Below the pieces are notes generated by a model. That model saw only the letters and a list, made by a program, of their open reading frames with translations, was not told where the DNA came from and made no database searches. Shown here in pieces: positions 1-9,298 of a stretch of DNA of 64,000 bases. The stretch is taken from assembly GCF_016648105.1 (NCBI RefSeq), contig NZ_JACVVE010000017.1:1-64000 (forward strand). Reading direction: 5' to 3'. The DNA is from Pseudomonas sp. S31. Lineage in GTDB: Bacteria > Pseudomonadota > Gammaproteobacteria > Pseudomonadales > Pseudomonadaceae. The position numbers and the translations under genes are program-made. The first letter of the stretch is position 1. The number at the start of each line of letters is the position of its first letter.

Positions 1-83
<83 letters not shown>

Positions 84-87
84 GCTC

Positions 88-1254
88 CTACAGTTGGGTT
101 GCCGTTGGGGCAAACAGGAATTGCCCCAGCTCCCGCCGCTTGGCCAGGGCATCCCTGCGCCCCAACTCGATCAGCTCGCTGCAATAACTCGCCTCGAACA
201 GCAAATAGCTCAACACCCCCGCCCCGCTGGTGCGCGTCGCCCCCGGCCCACGCAGGAAGGTGCGCAGCGCCGAGGGCAGCTCGCGCCGATGCCGCGCGGC
301 GATTTCGTCCAGTGGCTGGCTGGGCGCCACCACCAGTACCTCGATCGGCGCCAGCCCCAGGCGTCGCGCGTTCAGGTGTGCCGGCAGCAGGTGGCTGAGG
401 TGGTTGAGTCGCTGCAACAGCTCGATGTCGTCCTCGAGGCTGTCGATGAAGGTGCTGTTGAGCATGTGCGCACCGATCTGCGCCAGGCTCGGCTGCTGGC
501 CGCTGAACAACCGCTGGGCGGGCAACGGCGAAGCCGGGCGCTGCGGGTTGCCGCTGACGCCGACCACCAGTACGCGGCTGGCCCCCAGGTGCAGGGCCGG
601 GCTGATCGGCGCCGACTGGCGCACGGCACCATCGCCGTAGTACTCGTCGCCCAGCCGCACCGGCGCGAACAGCAGCGGGATCGCCGCGCTGGCCAGCAGG
701 TGGTCGATCGACAACGCCGTCGGCACGCCGATGCGGCGGTGGCGCAGCCAGGCGTCGATGGTGCCGCCGCCCTGGTAGAAAGTTACCGCCTGGCCCGACT
801 CGTAGCCGAACGCGGTCACCGCCACCGCGCGCAACTGCTCGGCGGCCAGGGCGTGGCCGATGCCGTCGAGGTTCAGGTGCGCGGTCAGCAGGCCACGCAA
901 CGGGCTGCTGTCGAGCAGTGCCACTGGTGCCTGGCCGCCCAGGCCCAGGAGGCTATGGCCGACGAAACGGCTGGCCTGGCGGATGACTCCCGGCCAGTCG
1001 CTGCGCAGCACCAGGTGGCTGCGGAAGTTCTGCCAGAACGTGGTGAGGCGTTCGATCGCCTCGCCGAAGCGGGTGGCGCCGCTGGCCAGGGCGACAGCGT
1101 TGATGGCCCCGGCCGAGGTGCCGACGATGACCGGAAACGGGTTCGGCGCACCGGCCGGCAGCAGTTCGGCGATGCCGGCCAGGACGCCGACCTGGTAGGC
1201 GGCGCGGGCGCCGCCGCCAGAGAGGATGAGACCGGTTACCGGGGGTGGGGCCAT
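88..1254 (-). CDS. Patatin-like phospholipase family protein
   Basis: This 388-residue protein is a predicted serine lipid acyl hydrolase. The patatin oxyanion loop GGGARAAYQ starts at residue 13, the nucleophile elbow GTSAG places the catalytic serine at residue 47, and a DGA motif supplies the partner aspartate at about residue 208, so the Ser-Asp dyad is complete. No signal peptide or convincing membrane segment is seen, which suggests a cytoplasmic or peripheral location. The ATG start fits the family N-terminus. The gene follows lpxL on the same strand but a REP pair separates them, so co-transcription is uncertain. Substrate is unknown. Confidence 0.88.
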   Translation of the reverse strand: MAPPPVTGLILSGGGARAAYQVGVLAGIAELLPAGAPNPFPVIVGTSAGAINAVALASGATRFGEAIERLTTFWQNFRSHLVLRSDWPGVIRQASRFVGHSLLGLGGQAPVALLDSSPLRGLLTAHLNLDGIGHALAAEQLRAVAVTAFGYESGQAVTFYQGGGTIDAWLRHRRIGVPTALSIDHLLASAAIPLLFAPVRLGDEYYGDGAVRQSAPISPALHLGASRVLVVGVSGNPQRPASPLPAQRLFSGQQPSLAQIGAHMLNSTFIDSLEDDIELLQRLNHLSHLLPAHLNARRLGLAPIEVLVVAPSQPLDEIAARHRRELPSALRTFLRGPGATRTSGAGVLSYLLFEASYCSELIELGRRDALAKRRELGQFLFAPTATQL

Positions 1255-1288
1255 GCGTGGATTCCTGGATGAACTAGGTTGCCTGTTC

Positions 1289-1384
1289 CGGCCCTTTCGC
1301 GGGCAAGCCCGCTCCCACAGGTCCGCGTATCGCCTGAGGCTATCGCGGTCACTGTGGGAGCGGGCTTGCCCGCGAAAGGGCCGG
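1289..1384. repeat. REP inverted pair
   Basis: Two REP copies (1289-1320 and 1352-1383) face each other around a 31-bp spacer. This is the GGGCAAGCCC/CCCAC subtype of the P. putida REP. The pair lies downstream of lpxL. Confidence 0.9.
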
Positions 1385-1400
1385 CACAGGCAACCTGATA

Positions 1401-2336
1401 CTAGCGTTTCTTCTTGTCGTACAGCCGCGGTGCCCCTTCAGGCCGCGACTTGAAGCGCCGGTGCGCCCACAGGTACTGCTCCGGGCACTCGCGCAACACC
1501 CCTTCGACCCACTGGTTGATGCGCAGGCAGTCGGCCTCTTCGCTCTCCCCCGGGAAGTCGGCCAGCGGTGGATGCACCACCAGACGATAGCCGCTGCCAT
1601 CCTCCAGGCGCTTCTGGGTGAACGGAATCACCTGCGCCTTGCCCAGGCGGGCGAATTTGGTCGTGGCGGTGACCGTCGCCGCCGGAATACCGAACAACGG
1701 CACGAACAGGCTCTGCTTGGCGCCGTAGTCCTGGTCCGGGGCGTACCAGATCGCCCGCCCGGAACGCAGCAGCTTGAGCATGCCGCGCACATCCTCGCGC
1801 TCCACCGCCAACGAATCGAGGTTGTGCCGCTCGCGGCCACGGCGCTGGATGAAGTCGAACAGCGGGTTGCCGTGCTCGCGGTACATGCCATCGATGGTGT
1901 GGGCCTGGCCCAGCAATGCGGCGCCGATCTCCAGGGTAGTGAAGTGCACGGCCATGAGGATCGCGCCCTGCCCGGCCTGCTGCGCCGCCTGCAGGTGCTC
2001 GATGCCTTCGATGTGCGCCAGGCGCGCCAGCCTGGCCTTGGGCCACCACCAGCTCATGGCCATTTCGAAGAAGGCGATGCCGGTGGAGGCGAAATTGGCC
2101 TTCAACAAACGCCGCCGTTCGTCGTCGGACATTTCCGGGAAGCACAGTTCCAGGTTGCGCGCGGCGATGCGCCGGCGCTCACCGGCCAGGCGGTACATCA
2201 CCGCGCCCAGCGCGCTGCCGAGCCCCAGCAGGGCGCGGTACGGCAACTGCACGACCAGCCACAGCAAGCCCAGGCCCAGCCACAGGCCCCAGAAACGTGG
2301 GTGGAGGAAATAGGGTCGAAAACGCGGGCGTTCCAT
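1401..2336 (-). CDS. lpxL: LpxL/HtrB-type lipid A biosynthesis acyltransferase
   Basis: A 311-residue inner-membrane acyltransferase of the LpxL/LpxM family, which adds a secondary acyl chain to Kdo-lipid A or its precursor. One hydrophobic anchor lies near the N-terminus (about residues 15-31). The catalytic HX4E motif is visible as HFTTLE with His131 and Glu136. Length is normal for the family. The gene is divergent from minC across a 111-bp gap, an arrangement I recall from other pseudomonads. Whether the chain is lauroyl or 2-hydroxylauroyl cannot be read from the sequence. Confidence 0.88.
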   Translation of the reverse strand: MERPRFRPYFLHPRFWGLWLGLGLLWLVVQLPYRALLGLGSALGAVMYRLAGERRRIAARNLELCFPEMSDDERRRLLKANFASTGIAFFEMAMSWWWPKARLARLAHIEGIEHLQAAQQAGQGAILMAVHFTTLEIGAALLGQAHTIDGMYREHGNPLFDFIQRRGRERHNLDSLAVEREDVRGMLKLLRSGRAIWYAPDQDYGAKQSLFVPLFGIPAATVTATTKFARLGKAQVIPFTQKRLEDGSGYRLVVHPPLADFPGESEEADCLRINQWVEGVLRECPEQYLWAHRRFKSRPEGAPRLYDKKKR

Positions 2337-2447
2337 TGAAGCTTCCGGTAAGACAAAGGCCGGGCATTCTACAACGGTTCGGCATCGGTTGCGGCCAAAC
2401 GGTCTTATCGTTATAAGTCAGGGCACTTTTTTCGCAACAAGCCGTCT

Positions 2448-3209
2448 ATGCAGACCATGAGCACAAACCCAACACCCGACACCGCCTCCGTGTTCCAGCT
2501 CAAGGGCAGCATGCTCGCCATCACTGTGCTGGAACTGGGGCGCAACGACCTGGAAGCCCTCGACCGCCAGTTGGCGGCGAAAGTGGCCCAGGCCCCGAAT
2601 TTCTTCAGCAACACGCCGCTGGTGCTGGCCCTGGACAAGCTGCCGGCCAGCGAAGGCGCCATCGACCTGCCCGGGCTGATGCGCATCTGTCGCCACCATG
2701 GCCTGCGCACCCTGGCCATCCGCGCCAGCCGCATCGAGGACATCGCCGCAGCGATCGCCATCGACCTGCCGGTGCTGCCGCCTTCCGGCGCCCGCGAGCG
2801 GCCGCTGGAGCCCGAGCCGGAGGTGAAGAAGCCCGAACCCACCCCACCACCGCCGCCACCACCGGCCGAACCGGAGGTGCGCCCGACCCGCATCATCACC
2901 ACGCCAGTGCGTGGCGGCCAGCAGATCTACGCCCAGGGCGGCGACCTGGTGGTGGTCGGTTCGGTCAGCCCAGGCGCGGAACTTCTCGCCGATGGCAACA
3001 TCCATGTGTACGGCGCCATGCGCGGCCGCGCCCTGGCGGGTATCAAGGGCAACACCAAGGCACGGATCTTCTGCTACCAGATGACCGCCGAAATGGTCTC
3101 GATCGCCGGCCAGTACAAGGTCTGCGAAGACCTGCGCCGCGACCCGCTGTGGGGTGCTGGGGTGCAGGTCAGCCTGTCTGGCGATGTGTTGAACATCACC
3201 CGTCTTTAA
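2448..3209 (+). CDS. minC: Septum site-determining protein MinC
   Basis: MinC, the FtsZ polymerisation inhibitor that MinD recruits to the membrane to block division near the poles. The N-terminal FtsZ-inhibitory domain covers about residues 12-110. A proline-rich linker with a run of seven prolines follows at about 120-145. The C-terminal beta-helical MinD-binding domain ([17 protein letters not shown] onward) ends at residue 253. ATG codons occur at residues 1 and 4 and neither has a strong Shine-Dalgarno sequence, so the exact start is open. minD and minE follow on the same strand. Confidence 0.95.
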   Translation: MQTMSTNPTPDTASVFQLKGSMLAITVLELGRNDLEALDRQLAAKVAQAPNFFSNTPLVLALDKLPASEGAIDLPGLMRICRHHGLRTLAIRASRIEDIAAAIAIDLPVLPPSGARERPLEPEPEVKKPEPTPPPPPPPAEPEVRPTRIITTPVRGGQQIYAQGGDLVVVGSVSPGAELLADGNIHVYGAMRGRALAGIKGNTKARIFCYQMTAEMVSIAGQYKVCEDLRRDPLWGAGVQVSLSGDVLNITRL

Positions 3210-3305
3210 CGGATACTTGCCGGCATTTTTAGCGCAACTTTTTTCTCGTTGCCGTTTTTTGTATTTGCAGGGACTCGCGTCCCGTTTATTTAGGGGTGAA
3301 ACACC

Positions 3306-4118
3306 TTGGCCAAGATTCTCGTCGTTACTTCCGGCAAGGGGGGCGTGGGCAAGACCACCACCAGCGCCGCTATCGGTACCGGCCTCGCACTGCGCGGCTA
3401 CAAGACGGTCATCGTCGACTTCGACGTGGGCCTGCGTAACCTCGACCTGATCATGGGCTGCGAGCGCCGCGTGGTGTACGACTTCGTCAACGTGGTCAAC
3501 GGCGAGGCCAACCTGCAACAGGCCCTGATCAAGGACAAACGCCTCGAGAACCTGTTCGTGCTGGCCGCCAGCCAGACCCGCGACAAGGACGCGCTGACCC
3601 AGGAAGGCGTCGAGAAAGTGCTGATGGAGCTGAAGGAAACCTTCGACTACGTCATCTGCGACTCGCCGGCCGGTATCGAGAAAGGCGCGCACCTGGCGAT
3701 GTACTTCGCCGACGAAGCCATCGTCGTGACCAACCCGGAAGTCTCCTCGGTGCGTGACTCCGACCGCATGCTGGGCATCCTGTCGAGCAAGTCGCGGCGC
3801 TCGGAGAACGGCGAAGAGCCGATCAAGGAACACCTGCTGATCACCCGCTACCACCCCGAGCGCGTCGAGAAGGGCGAAATGCTCAGCATCGCCGACGTCG
3901 AGGAAATCCTCGCCATCAAGCTCAAGGGCGTGATTCCCGAGTCGCAGGCCGTACTGAAGGCGTCCAACCAGGGTATCCCGGTCATCCTCGACGACCAGAG
4001 CGATGCCGGCCAGGCCTACAGCGACACCGTCGACCGTCTGTTGGGCAAAGAAAAGCCACTGCGCTTTATCGACGTGCCGAAGCAAGGATTCTTCGCGCGC
4101 CTGTTTGGAGGCAAATAA
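3306..4118 (+). CDS. minD: Septum site-determining ATPase MinD
   Basis: MinD, the membrane-associated ATPase that carries MinC and is released by MinE, producing the Min gradient. The deviant Walker A motif KGGVGKT is at residues 11-17. The C-terminus ends in the amphipathic membrane-targeting helix (FFARLFGGK). The start codon is TTG: the conserved MinD N-terminus AKILVVTSGKGG begins immediately after it, and AGGGGTGA sits 6-13 bases upstream. The 96-bp gap from minC is T-rich and holds a weak hairpin (about 3269-3282), so minD may have its own promoter. Confidence 0.97.
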   Translation: MAKILVVTSGKGGVGKTTTSAAIGTGLALRGYKTVIVDFDVGLRNLDLIMGCERRVVYDFVNVVNGEANLQQALIKDKRLENLFVLAASQTRDKDALTQEGVEKVLMELKETFDYVICDSPAGIEKGAHLAMYFADEAIVVTNPEVSSVRDSDRMLGILSSKSRRSENGEEPIKEHLLITRYHPERVEKGEMLSIADVEEILAIKLKGVIPESQAVLKASNQGIPVILDDQSDAGQAYSDTVDRLLGKEKPLRFIDVPKQGFFARLFGGK

Positions 4119-4121
4119 ACC

Positions 4122-4376
4122 ATGAACCTTTTTGACTTCTTTCGTGGCAGGCAGAAACAAAGCAGCGCGTCGGTAGCGAAAGAGCGTCTACAGATCATCG
4201 TGGCGCACGAGCGCGGCCAGCGCAGCGAGCCCGACTACCTGCCGGCCTTGCAGAAGGAACTGCTCGAGGTGATCCGCAAGTATGTGAACATCGGCAACGA
4301 CGATGTGCACATCGAGCTGGAAAACCAGGGTAGCTGCTCGATTCTGGAACTGAACATCACTTTGCCTGATCGCTGA
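4122..4376 (+). CDS. minE: Cell division topological specificity factor MinE
   Basis: MinE (84 residues) stimulates MinD ATPase activity and so restricts MinCD to the cell poles. The N-terminal anti-MinCD helix (NLFDFFRGR...) and the C-terminal topological-specificity domain ([22 protein letters not shown]) are both present and full length. The start lies 3 bp after the minD stop, so the two are co-transcribed and probably translationally coupled. Confidence 0.96.
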   Translation: MNLFDFFRGRQKQSSASVAKERLQIIVAHERGQRSEPDYLPALQKELLEVIRKYVNIGNDDVHIELENQGSCSILELNITLPDR

Positions 4377-4390
4377 TCTGGCTAGAAGCT

Positions 4391-4493
4391 GGGGCTGCTT
4401 TGCAGCCCATCGCGGCGCAAGGCCGCTCCTACAGGGGTATGCGATCCCTGTGTAGGAGCGGCCTTGCGCCGCGATGGGCCGCAAAGCGGCCCC
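4391..4493. repeat. REP inverted pair, variant with extended arms
   Basis: Arms at 4391-4436 and 4446-4493 form a long imperfect palindrome based on the GGCGCAAGGCCGCTCCTACAG subtype. It separates minE from rluA. Confidence 0.88.
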
Positions 4494-4524
4494 AATGCTT
4501 TCCCAACCCCATAGAGACCCCGCA

Positions 4525-5160
4525 ATGCCGCTGTCAAACGTCCAGATCCTCCATGAAGACGCCGCCATCCTGGTAATCAACAAACCGACCCTGCTGCTGT
4601 CGGTGCCAGGCCGTGCCGAGGACAACAAGGACTGCCTGATCACCCGCCTGCAGGAAAACGGCTACCCGGATGCGCTGATCGTCCATCGACTGGACTGGGA
4701 AACCTCCGGCATCATCCTGCTGGCCCGCGATGCCGACAGCCACCGCGAGCTGTCCCGCCAGTTCCATGACCGCGAGACCGAGAAGGCCTATACCGCGCTG
4801 TGCTGGGGCCAGCCGGCGCTGGATAGCGGCAGCATCGACCTGCCATTGCGCTACGACCCACCGACCAAGCCACGGCACGTGGTGGACCACGAGCAGGGCA
4901 AGCATGCGCTGACCTTCTGGCGGATCGTGGAACGTTGCGGCGATCATTGCCGGGTCGAGCTGACGCCGATCACCGGGCGTTCGCACCAGCTGCGCGTGCA
5001 CATGCTGTCGATCGGCCACCCGCTGCTGGGCGACCGGCTGTATGCCAACCCCGAGGCGCTGGCCGCCCATGAGCGGTTGTGCCTGCACGCCTCGATGCTG
5101 AGCTTCACCCACCCGGTTTCCGGACAGCGGTTGAAGTTCGAGTGCCCCGCCCCCTTCTGA
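4525..5160 (+). CDS. rluA: RluA-family RNA pseudouridine synthase
   Basis: Converts specific uridines of 23S rRNA and some tRNAs to pseudouridine. The signature HRLDWETSG (residues 54-62) contains the catalytic Asp57. The later block TGRSHQLRVHM is also typical of RluA. The ATG at 4525 is preferred over an in-frame ATG at 4474 because the earlier one lies inside the REP palindrome and adds 17 residues unlike the family; the chosen start gives 211 residues, the usual RluA size. Position beside minCDE supports RluA itself rather than RluC or RluD. Confidence 0.9.
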   Translation: MPLSNVQILHEDAAILVINKPTLLLSVPGRAEDNKDCLITRLQENGYPDALIVHRLDWETSGIILLARDADSHRELSRQFHDRETEKAYTALCWGQPALDSGSIDLPLRYDPPTKPRHVVDHEQGKHALTFWRIVERCGDHCRVELTPITGRSHQLRVHMLSIGHPLLGDRLYANPEALAAHERLCLHASMLSFTHPVSGQRLKFECPAPF

Positions 5161-5204
5161 AGGCATCTGCGCTAAACTCGCGCCACTGCTGTCTGGAGTG
5201 ACCT

Positions 5205-6494
5205 ATGCGCGATGCACTGAATACCGGCCTGATCGAATTCCTCAAGGCCTCCCCGACGCCCTTCCACGCCACCGCCAGCATGGCCCAGCGCCTCGAGGCC
5301 GCCGGTTACCAGCGCCTGGACGAGCGCGACAGCTGGGCCACGGTGCCCGGCGGTCGCTACTACGTGACCCGTAACGATTCCTCGATCATCGCCATCAAGC
5401 TGGGCAAGCAAGCGCCCGTGCTCAACGGCATCCGCATGGTCGGCGCGCACACCGACAGCCCGTGCCTGCGGGTCAAGCCGCAACCCGAACTGCAGCGCCA
5501 GGGCTTCCTGCAACTGGGCGTCGAAGTGTACGGCGGCGCGCTGCTGGCGCCGTGGTTCGACCGCGACCTGTCGCTGGCCGGCCGGGTCACCTTCCGCCGC
5601 GACGGCAAGGTCGAGAGCCAGCTGATCGACTTCAAGCTGCCGATCGCGGTCATCCCCAACCTGGCCATCCACCTCAACCGCACGGCCAACGAAGGCTGGC
5701 AGATCAACCCGCAGACCGAGCTGCCACCGATCCTGGCCCAGGTCGCCGGTGACGAGCGCATCGACTTCCGCGCCCTGCTCACCGAGCAGCTGGCCCGCGA
5801 ACACGACCTCAATGCCGACGTGGTGCTGGATTACGAACTGAGCTTCTACGACACCCAGGACGCCGCGTTGATCGGCCTGAACGGCGACTTCATCGCCGCA
5901 GCCCGCCTGGACAACCTGCTGTCGTGCTTCGCCGGCCTGCAGGCCCTGCTCGCCGCCGACAGCGACGAGACCTGCGTGCTGGTGTGCAACGACCACGAGG
6001 AAGTAGGCTCGTGCTCGGCCTGCGGCGCCGACGGCCCGATGCTCGAACAGACCCTGCAGCGCCTGCTGCCGGGCGGCGACGAATACGTGCGTACCATCCA
6101 GCGCTCGCTGATGGTCTCGGCCGATAACGCCCACGGCGTGCACCCCAACTACGCCGACAAGCACGACGGCAACCACGGGCCCAAGCTCAATGCCGGGCCG
6201 GTGATCAAGGTCAACAACAACCAGCGCTACGCCACCAACAGCGAAACCGCCGGCTTCTTCCGCCACCTGTGCATGGCCGAAGAGGTGCCAGTACAGAGCT
6301 TCGTGGTGCGTAGCGACATGGGCTGCGGCTCGACCATCGGCCCGATCGCCGCCAGCCACCTGGGTGTGCGCACGGTCGACATCGGCCTGCCGACCTTCGC
6401 CATGCATTCGATCCGCGAGCTGTGCGGCAGCCATGACCTGGCGCACCTGGTGAAGGTGCTGACGGCGTTCTACGGTAGTCGCGAGTTGCCGTGA
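5205..6494 (+). CDS. apeB: M18 family aminopeptidase (aspartyl aminopeptidase type)
   Basis: A 429-residue cytoplasmic zinc aminopeptidase. The M18 metal and catalytic blocks are visible: GAHTDSP with His82 and Asp84, NDHEEVGS with paired glutamates, a later [11 protein letters not shown], and a C-terminal MHS histidine. The family forms large tetrahedral dodecamers and removes N-terminal acidic or hydrophobic residues. Length is normal and no signal peptide is present. It lies 44 bp after rluA on the same strand, with a REP pair downstream. Confidence 0.93.
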   Translation: MRDALNTGLIEFLKASPTPFHATASMAQRLEAAGYQRLDERDSWATVPGGRYYVTRNDSSIIAIKLGKQAPVLNGIRMVGAHTDSPCLRVKPQPELQRQGFLQLGVEVYGGALLAPWFDRDLSLAGRVTFRRDGKVESQLIDFKLPIAVIPNLAIHLNRTANEGWQINPQTELPPILAQVAGDERIDFRALLTEQLAREHDLNADVVLDYELSFYDTQDAALIGLNGDFIAAARLDNLLSCFAGLQALLAADSDETCVLVCNDHEEVGSCSACGADGPMLEQTLQRLLPGGDEYVRTIQRSLMVSADNAHGVHPNYADKHDGNHGPKLNAGPVIKVNNNQRYATNSETAGFFRHLCMAEEVPVQSFVVRSDMGCGSTIGPIAASHLGVRTVDIGLPTFAMHSIRELCGSHDLAHLVKVLTAFYGSRELP

Positions 6495-6513
6495 TATTGC
6501 TTTAGGCAGGCCT

Positions 6514-6607
6514 GGCCTCTTCGCGGGTAAACCCGCTCCTACAGGTATCGCACAGATTCTGAAACCTGTGCCGCACCTGTAGGAGCGGGTTTACCCGCGA
6601 AGAGGCC
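6514..6607. repeat. REP inverted pair
   Basis: Two canonical copies (6514-6545 and 6576-6607) with GGGTAAACCC/GGGTTTACCC cores, downstream of the M18 gene. Confidence 0.93.
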
Positions 6608-6699
6608 CGCAACGGCAACGACTGCTCCGGATCAACCCCCACGAGCACGCAACCCGCTATGCTTGTTTACATGGCCCCACCGCAAAAGGATTGCTCCCC

Positions 6700-6867
6700 A
6701 TGTCCCCCTTCCTGTCCCTGTTCGTGCCGGTGTTCCTGTTCCTGCTGCTGCTCACCATCGGCTTCAGCCTGCGCGAGCGCAACATCGGCGTGGTGATGAT
6801 GTGGATCGGCACCCTCGGCATTTTCGGCCTCACCTGCTGGAAGATCCTGGAGCAACTGCCGACATAA
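6700..6867 (+). CDS. Small two-helix membrane protein, 55 residues
   Basis: An ATG with AAGGA 10 bp upstream opens a 55-residue frame ending in TAA. The product is almost entirely hydrophobic. A first membrane segment (about residues 3-22, rich in Leu/Phe/Val) is followed by a short charged turn (LRERN) and a second segment (about 30-48). No family is recognised. It lies 45 bp before the next gene (MscS-type channel) on the same strand, so the two may be co-transcribed. Support comes from the good ribosome-binding site and coherent topology; function is unknown. Confidence 0.6.
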   Translation: MSPFLSLFVPVFLFLLLLTIGFSLRERNIGVVMMWIGTLGIFGLTCWKILEQLPT

Positions 6868-6912
6868 ACCTCTACACTCGGTCAATTGTTCGACCCTGAG
6901 GTAGATTTCCCG

Positions 6913-9066
6913 GTGCCTGCCCTTTTCCGTTGCCTGATCCTGCTGTTCACCCTGTTCGTCGTCCCCGCCCACGCCGCGGGCCTGCCCAGCCTGCTCGGCT
7001 CGAGCACGCCGGCCCAGCCACAAGCCACCGAACCGCTGGGCAAGTCGCTGGACGAGGTGATCAAGAACCTGGAAAACGACGAGCAGCGCACCAAGTTGCT
7101 GGCCGACCTGAAGAAGCTGCGCGACGCCACCAAGCAGACGCAACCCAGCGTCGAGCAGGGGGTGCTCGGCCTGATCGGCGGCGTACTGCACGATTTCGAA
7201 CAACAGTTCAGCGGCAATGCCAGCCCGTTCCATCGCTGGGCGCTGGAAATCGAGCAGGCCCAGGCCGAGCTGGCTGAGCTGATCGTACCGGTGCATCAAT
7301 GGCCGGCGATCCTCTTCGGCTTCGCTGCCGTCATCGCCGTCTGGAGCCTGCTGGCGTGGGTGTTCAACTGGATCGGCCACCGCGTGCGCGTGCGTTTCGG
7401 CCTGACCGAGGAACTGCCGCAACACCCGCGCACCTGGGACCTGGTGCGCTTCGCCCTGCGCAAGCTGGGGCCCTGGCTGGTAGCGTTGATCTTCACCGTG
7501 TACCTGAGCTTCGCCCTGCCCCCTTCGCTGGGCAAATCGCTGGCCATGGTGCTGGCCTATGCGTTGGTGGTCGGCACCTGTTTCTCGGCCATCTGCGTGA
7601 TCGCCTTCTCGCTGCTCGACGGCCCGCATCGCCACCGTGCCCTGCATATCCTGCGGCACCAGGCCTTCCGCCCGCTGTGGCTGATCGGTAGCTTCGCCGC
7701 CTTCGGCGAGGCGATGAGCGACCCGCGCATGCTGGTCGCCCTGGGTACCCATCTGGCGCATGCCCTGGCAACCTTGGCCAATGTCATCGCGGCGCTTTCC
7801 TCCGGCCTGTTCATCCTGCGCTTCCGCCGGCCGATCGCCCACCTGATCCGCAACCAGCCACTGGCCCGGCGCCTGACCCGGCGCACCTTGAGCGACACCA
7901 TCGAGATCCTCGGCAGTTTCTGGTTCGTGCCGGCACTGATCCTGGTAGCCATCTCGCTGTTCGCGACGTTCATTTCCGCCGGTGACACCAGCACCGCCCT
8001 GCGCCAGTCGCTGATGTGCACCGTGCTGGTGGTGGTGTGCATGGTGCTCAACGGCCTGGTGCGCCGGCATGCCGCCAATCCCAAGCGCACCCACAAGCGC
8101 CAGGCGGTGTACGCCGAGCGCCTGCGCAACTTCGGCTACCTGCTGGTGCACCTGTTCATCTGGCTGGTGTTCATCGAGCTGGGGTTGCGGGTGTGGGGCC
8201 TGTCGATGATCAGCTTCGCCGAGGGCGAAGGCCATGACGTGAGCCTGCGCCTGCTGGGCCTGGCCGGTACGCTGATCGTCGCCTGGCTGGTGTGGATCCT
8301 CGCCGACACCGCCGTGCACCACGCCCTGGTGCGCTCGCGCCGGGGCCTGGCCAACGCCCGTGCGCAGACCATGATGCCGTTGATCCGCAACGTGATGTTC
8401 GTGGTGATCTTCATCATCGCGGTGATCGTCGCCCTGGCCAACATGGGCATGAACGTCACCCCGCTGCTGGCCGGTGCCGGTGTCATCGGCCTGGCCATCG
8501 GTTTCGGCGCGCAGTCGCTGGTGGCCGACTTGATCACCGGCCTGTTCATCATCATCGAGGACTCCCTGGCCATCGACGACTACGTCGATGTCGGCGGCCA
8601 CCTCGGCACCGTCGAAGGCTTGACCATCCGTACCGTGCGCCTGCGCGACATCGATGGCATCGTGCACACCATCCCGTTCAGCGAGATCAAGAGCATCAAG
8701 AACTACTCACGCGAGTTCGGCTATGCCATCTTCCGCGTGGCCATCCCCCACAACATGAGCATCGACCGCGCCATCAGCCTGATTCGCGAGGTCGGTCAGA
8801 AGCTGCGCAACGACCCGTTGATGCGTCGCAACATCTGGTCGCCGCTGGAGCTGCAAGGGGTGGAAAGCTTCGAGTCGGGCTCGGCGATCCTGCGGGCACG
8901 CTTCAAGACCGCGCCAATCAAGCAGTGGGAAGTGTCGCGCGCCTTCAACCTGGCCCTCAAGCGCCAGCTCGACGAAGCCGGGCTGGACTTGGCGACCCCA
9001 CGCCTGTCGGTGCAGGTGGTGACCGCCGGCGGTGGCGCCATGAGCGAGCCCAGCCCCGCCAGTTGA
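6913..9066 (+). CDS. MscS-family mechanosensitive ion channel, large type
   Basis: A 717-residue inner-membrane channel expected to release solutes during osmotic downshock. A signal peptide (about residues 1-21, ending AHA) precedes a periplasmic helical region, then roughly ten membrane segments. The MscS pore helix and beta domain follow (GAGVIGLAIGFGAQSLVADL, then DYVDVGGHLGTVEGLTIRTVRLRD). GTG at 6913 is chosen because the signal peptide starts there and GAGG lies 11 bp upstream; an in-frame TTG at 6886 would add nine residues. Length resembles the YbiO/MscM-like large members rather than compact MscS. Confidence 0.88.
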   Translation: MPALFRCLILLFTLFVVPAHAAGLPSLLGSSTPAQPQATEPLGKSLDEVIKNLENDEQRTKLLADLKKLRDATKQTQPSVEQGVLGLIGGVLHDFEQQFSGNASPFHRWALEIEQAQAELAELIVPVHQWPAILFGFAAVIAVWSLLAWVFNWIGHRVRVRFGLTEELPQHPRTWDLVRFALRKLGPWLVALIFTVYLSFALPPSLGKSLAMVLAYALVVGTCFSAICVIAFSLLDGPHRHRALHILRHQAFRPLWLIGSFAAFGEAMSDPRMLVALGTHLAHALATLANVIAALSSGLFILRFRRPIAHLIRNQPLARRLTRRTLSDTIEILGSFWFVPALILVAISLFATFISAGDTSTALRQSLMCTVLVVVCMVLNGLVRRHAANPKRTHKRQAVYAERLRNFGYLLVHLFIWLVFIELGLRVWGLSMISFAEGEGHDVSLRLLGLAGTLIVAWLVWILADTAVHHALVRSRRGLANARAQTMMPLIRNVMFVVIFIIAVIVALANMGMNVTPLLAGAGVIGLAIGFGAQSLVADLITGLFIIIEDSLAIDDYVDVGGHLGTVEGLTIRTVRLRDIDGIVHTIPFSEIKSIKNYSREFGYAIFRVAIPHNMSIDRAISLIREVGQKLRNDPLMRRNIWSPLELQGVESFESGSAILRARFKTAPIKQWEVSRAFNLALKRQLDEAGLDLATPRLSVQVVTAGGGAMSEPSPAS

Positions 9067-9090
9067 AACGCCGATGAACATCCTGTGACA

Positions 9091-9110
9091 AGGCGGTGAA
9101 GCCACCGCCT
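9091..9110. terminator. GC-rich hairpin downstream of mscS-like gene
   Basis: An 8-bp perfect stem (AGGCGGTG/CACCGCCT) with loop AAGC lies 24 bp after the channel stop codon. No U-tract follows, so intrinsic termination is only possible. Confidence 0.4.
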
Positions 9111-9130
9111 GGAACTGGTCTACGCTGTAA

Positions 9131-9146
9131 TTCCAGGAAACTGGAA
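9131..9146. promoter_or_regulatory. Perfect palindrome upstream of ABC operon
   Basis: TTCCAG-GAAA-CTGGAA is a perfect 6+4+6 palindrome 152 bp before the binding-protein start. It could be an operator for the ABC/phosphodiesterase operon or a small RNA hairpin. No known consensus is matched. Confidence 0.3.
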
Positions 9147-9298
9147 CCTTCTATGCATGCCTTCTCCTACATCAAACTGCCACACGACGCCGCTATCGTG
9201 GTGCAGGTTTGCTTGCCCGAAGCGAGGGGTTCCAGCAAGGCGCTTTCCATAACCCCATCCAACGACGGTCACACAAGCACCCACCCAAGGAGCTTCGG

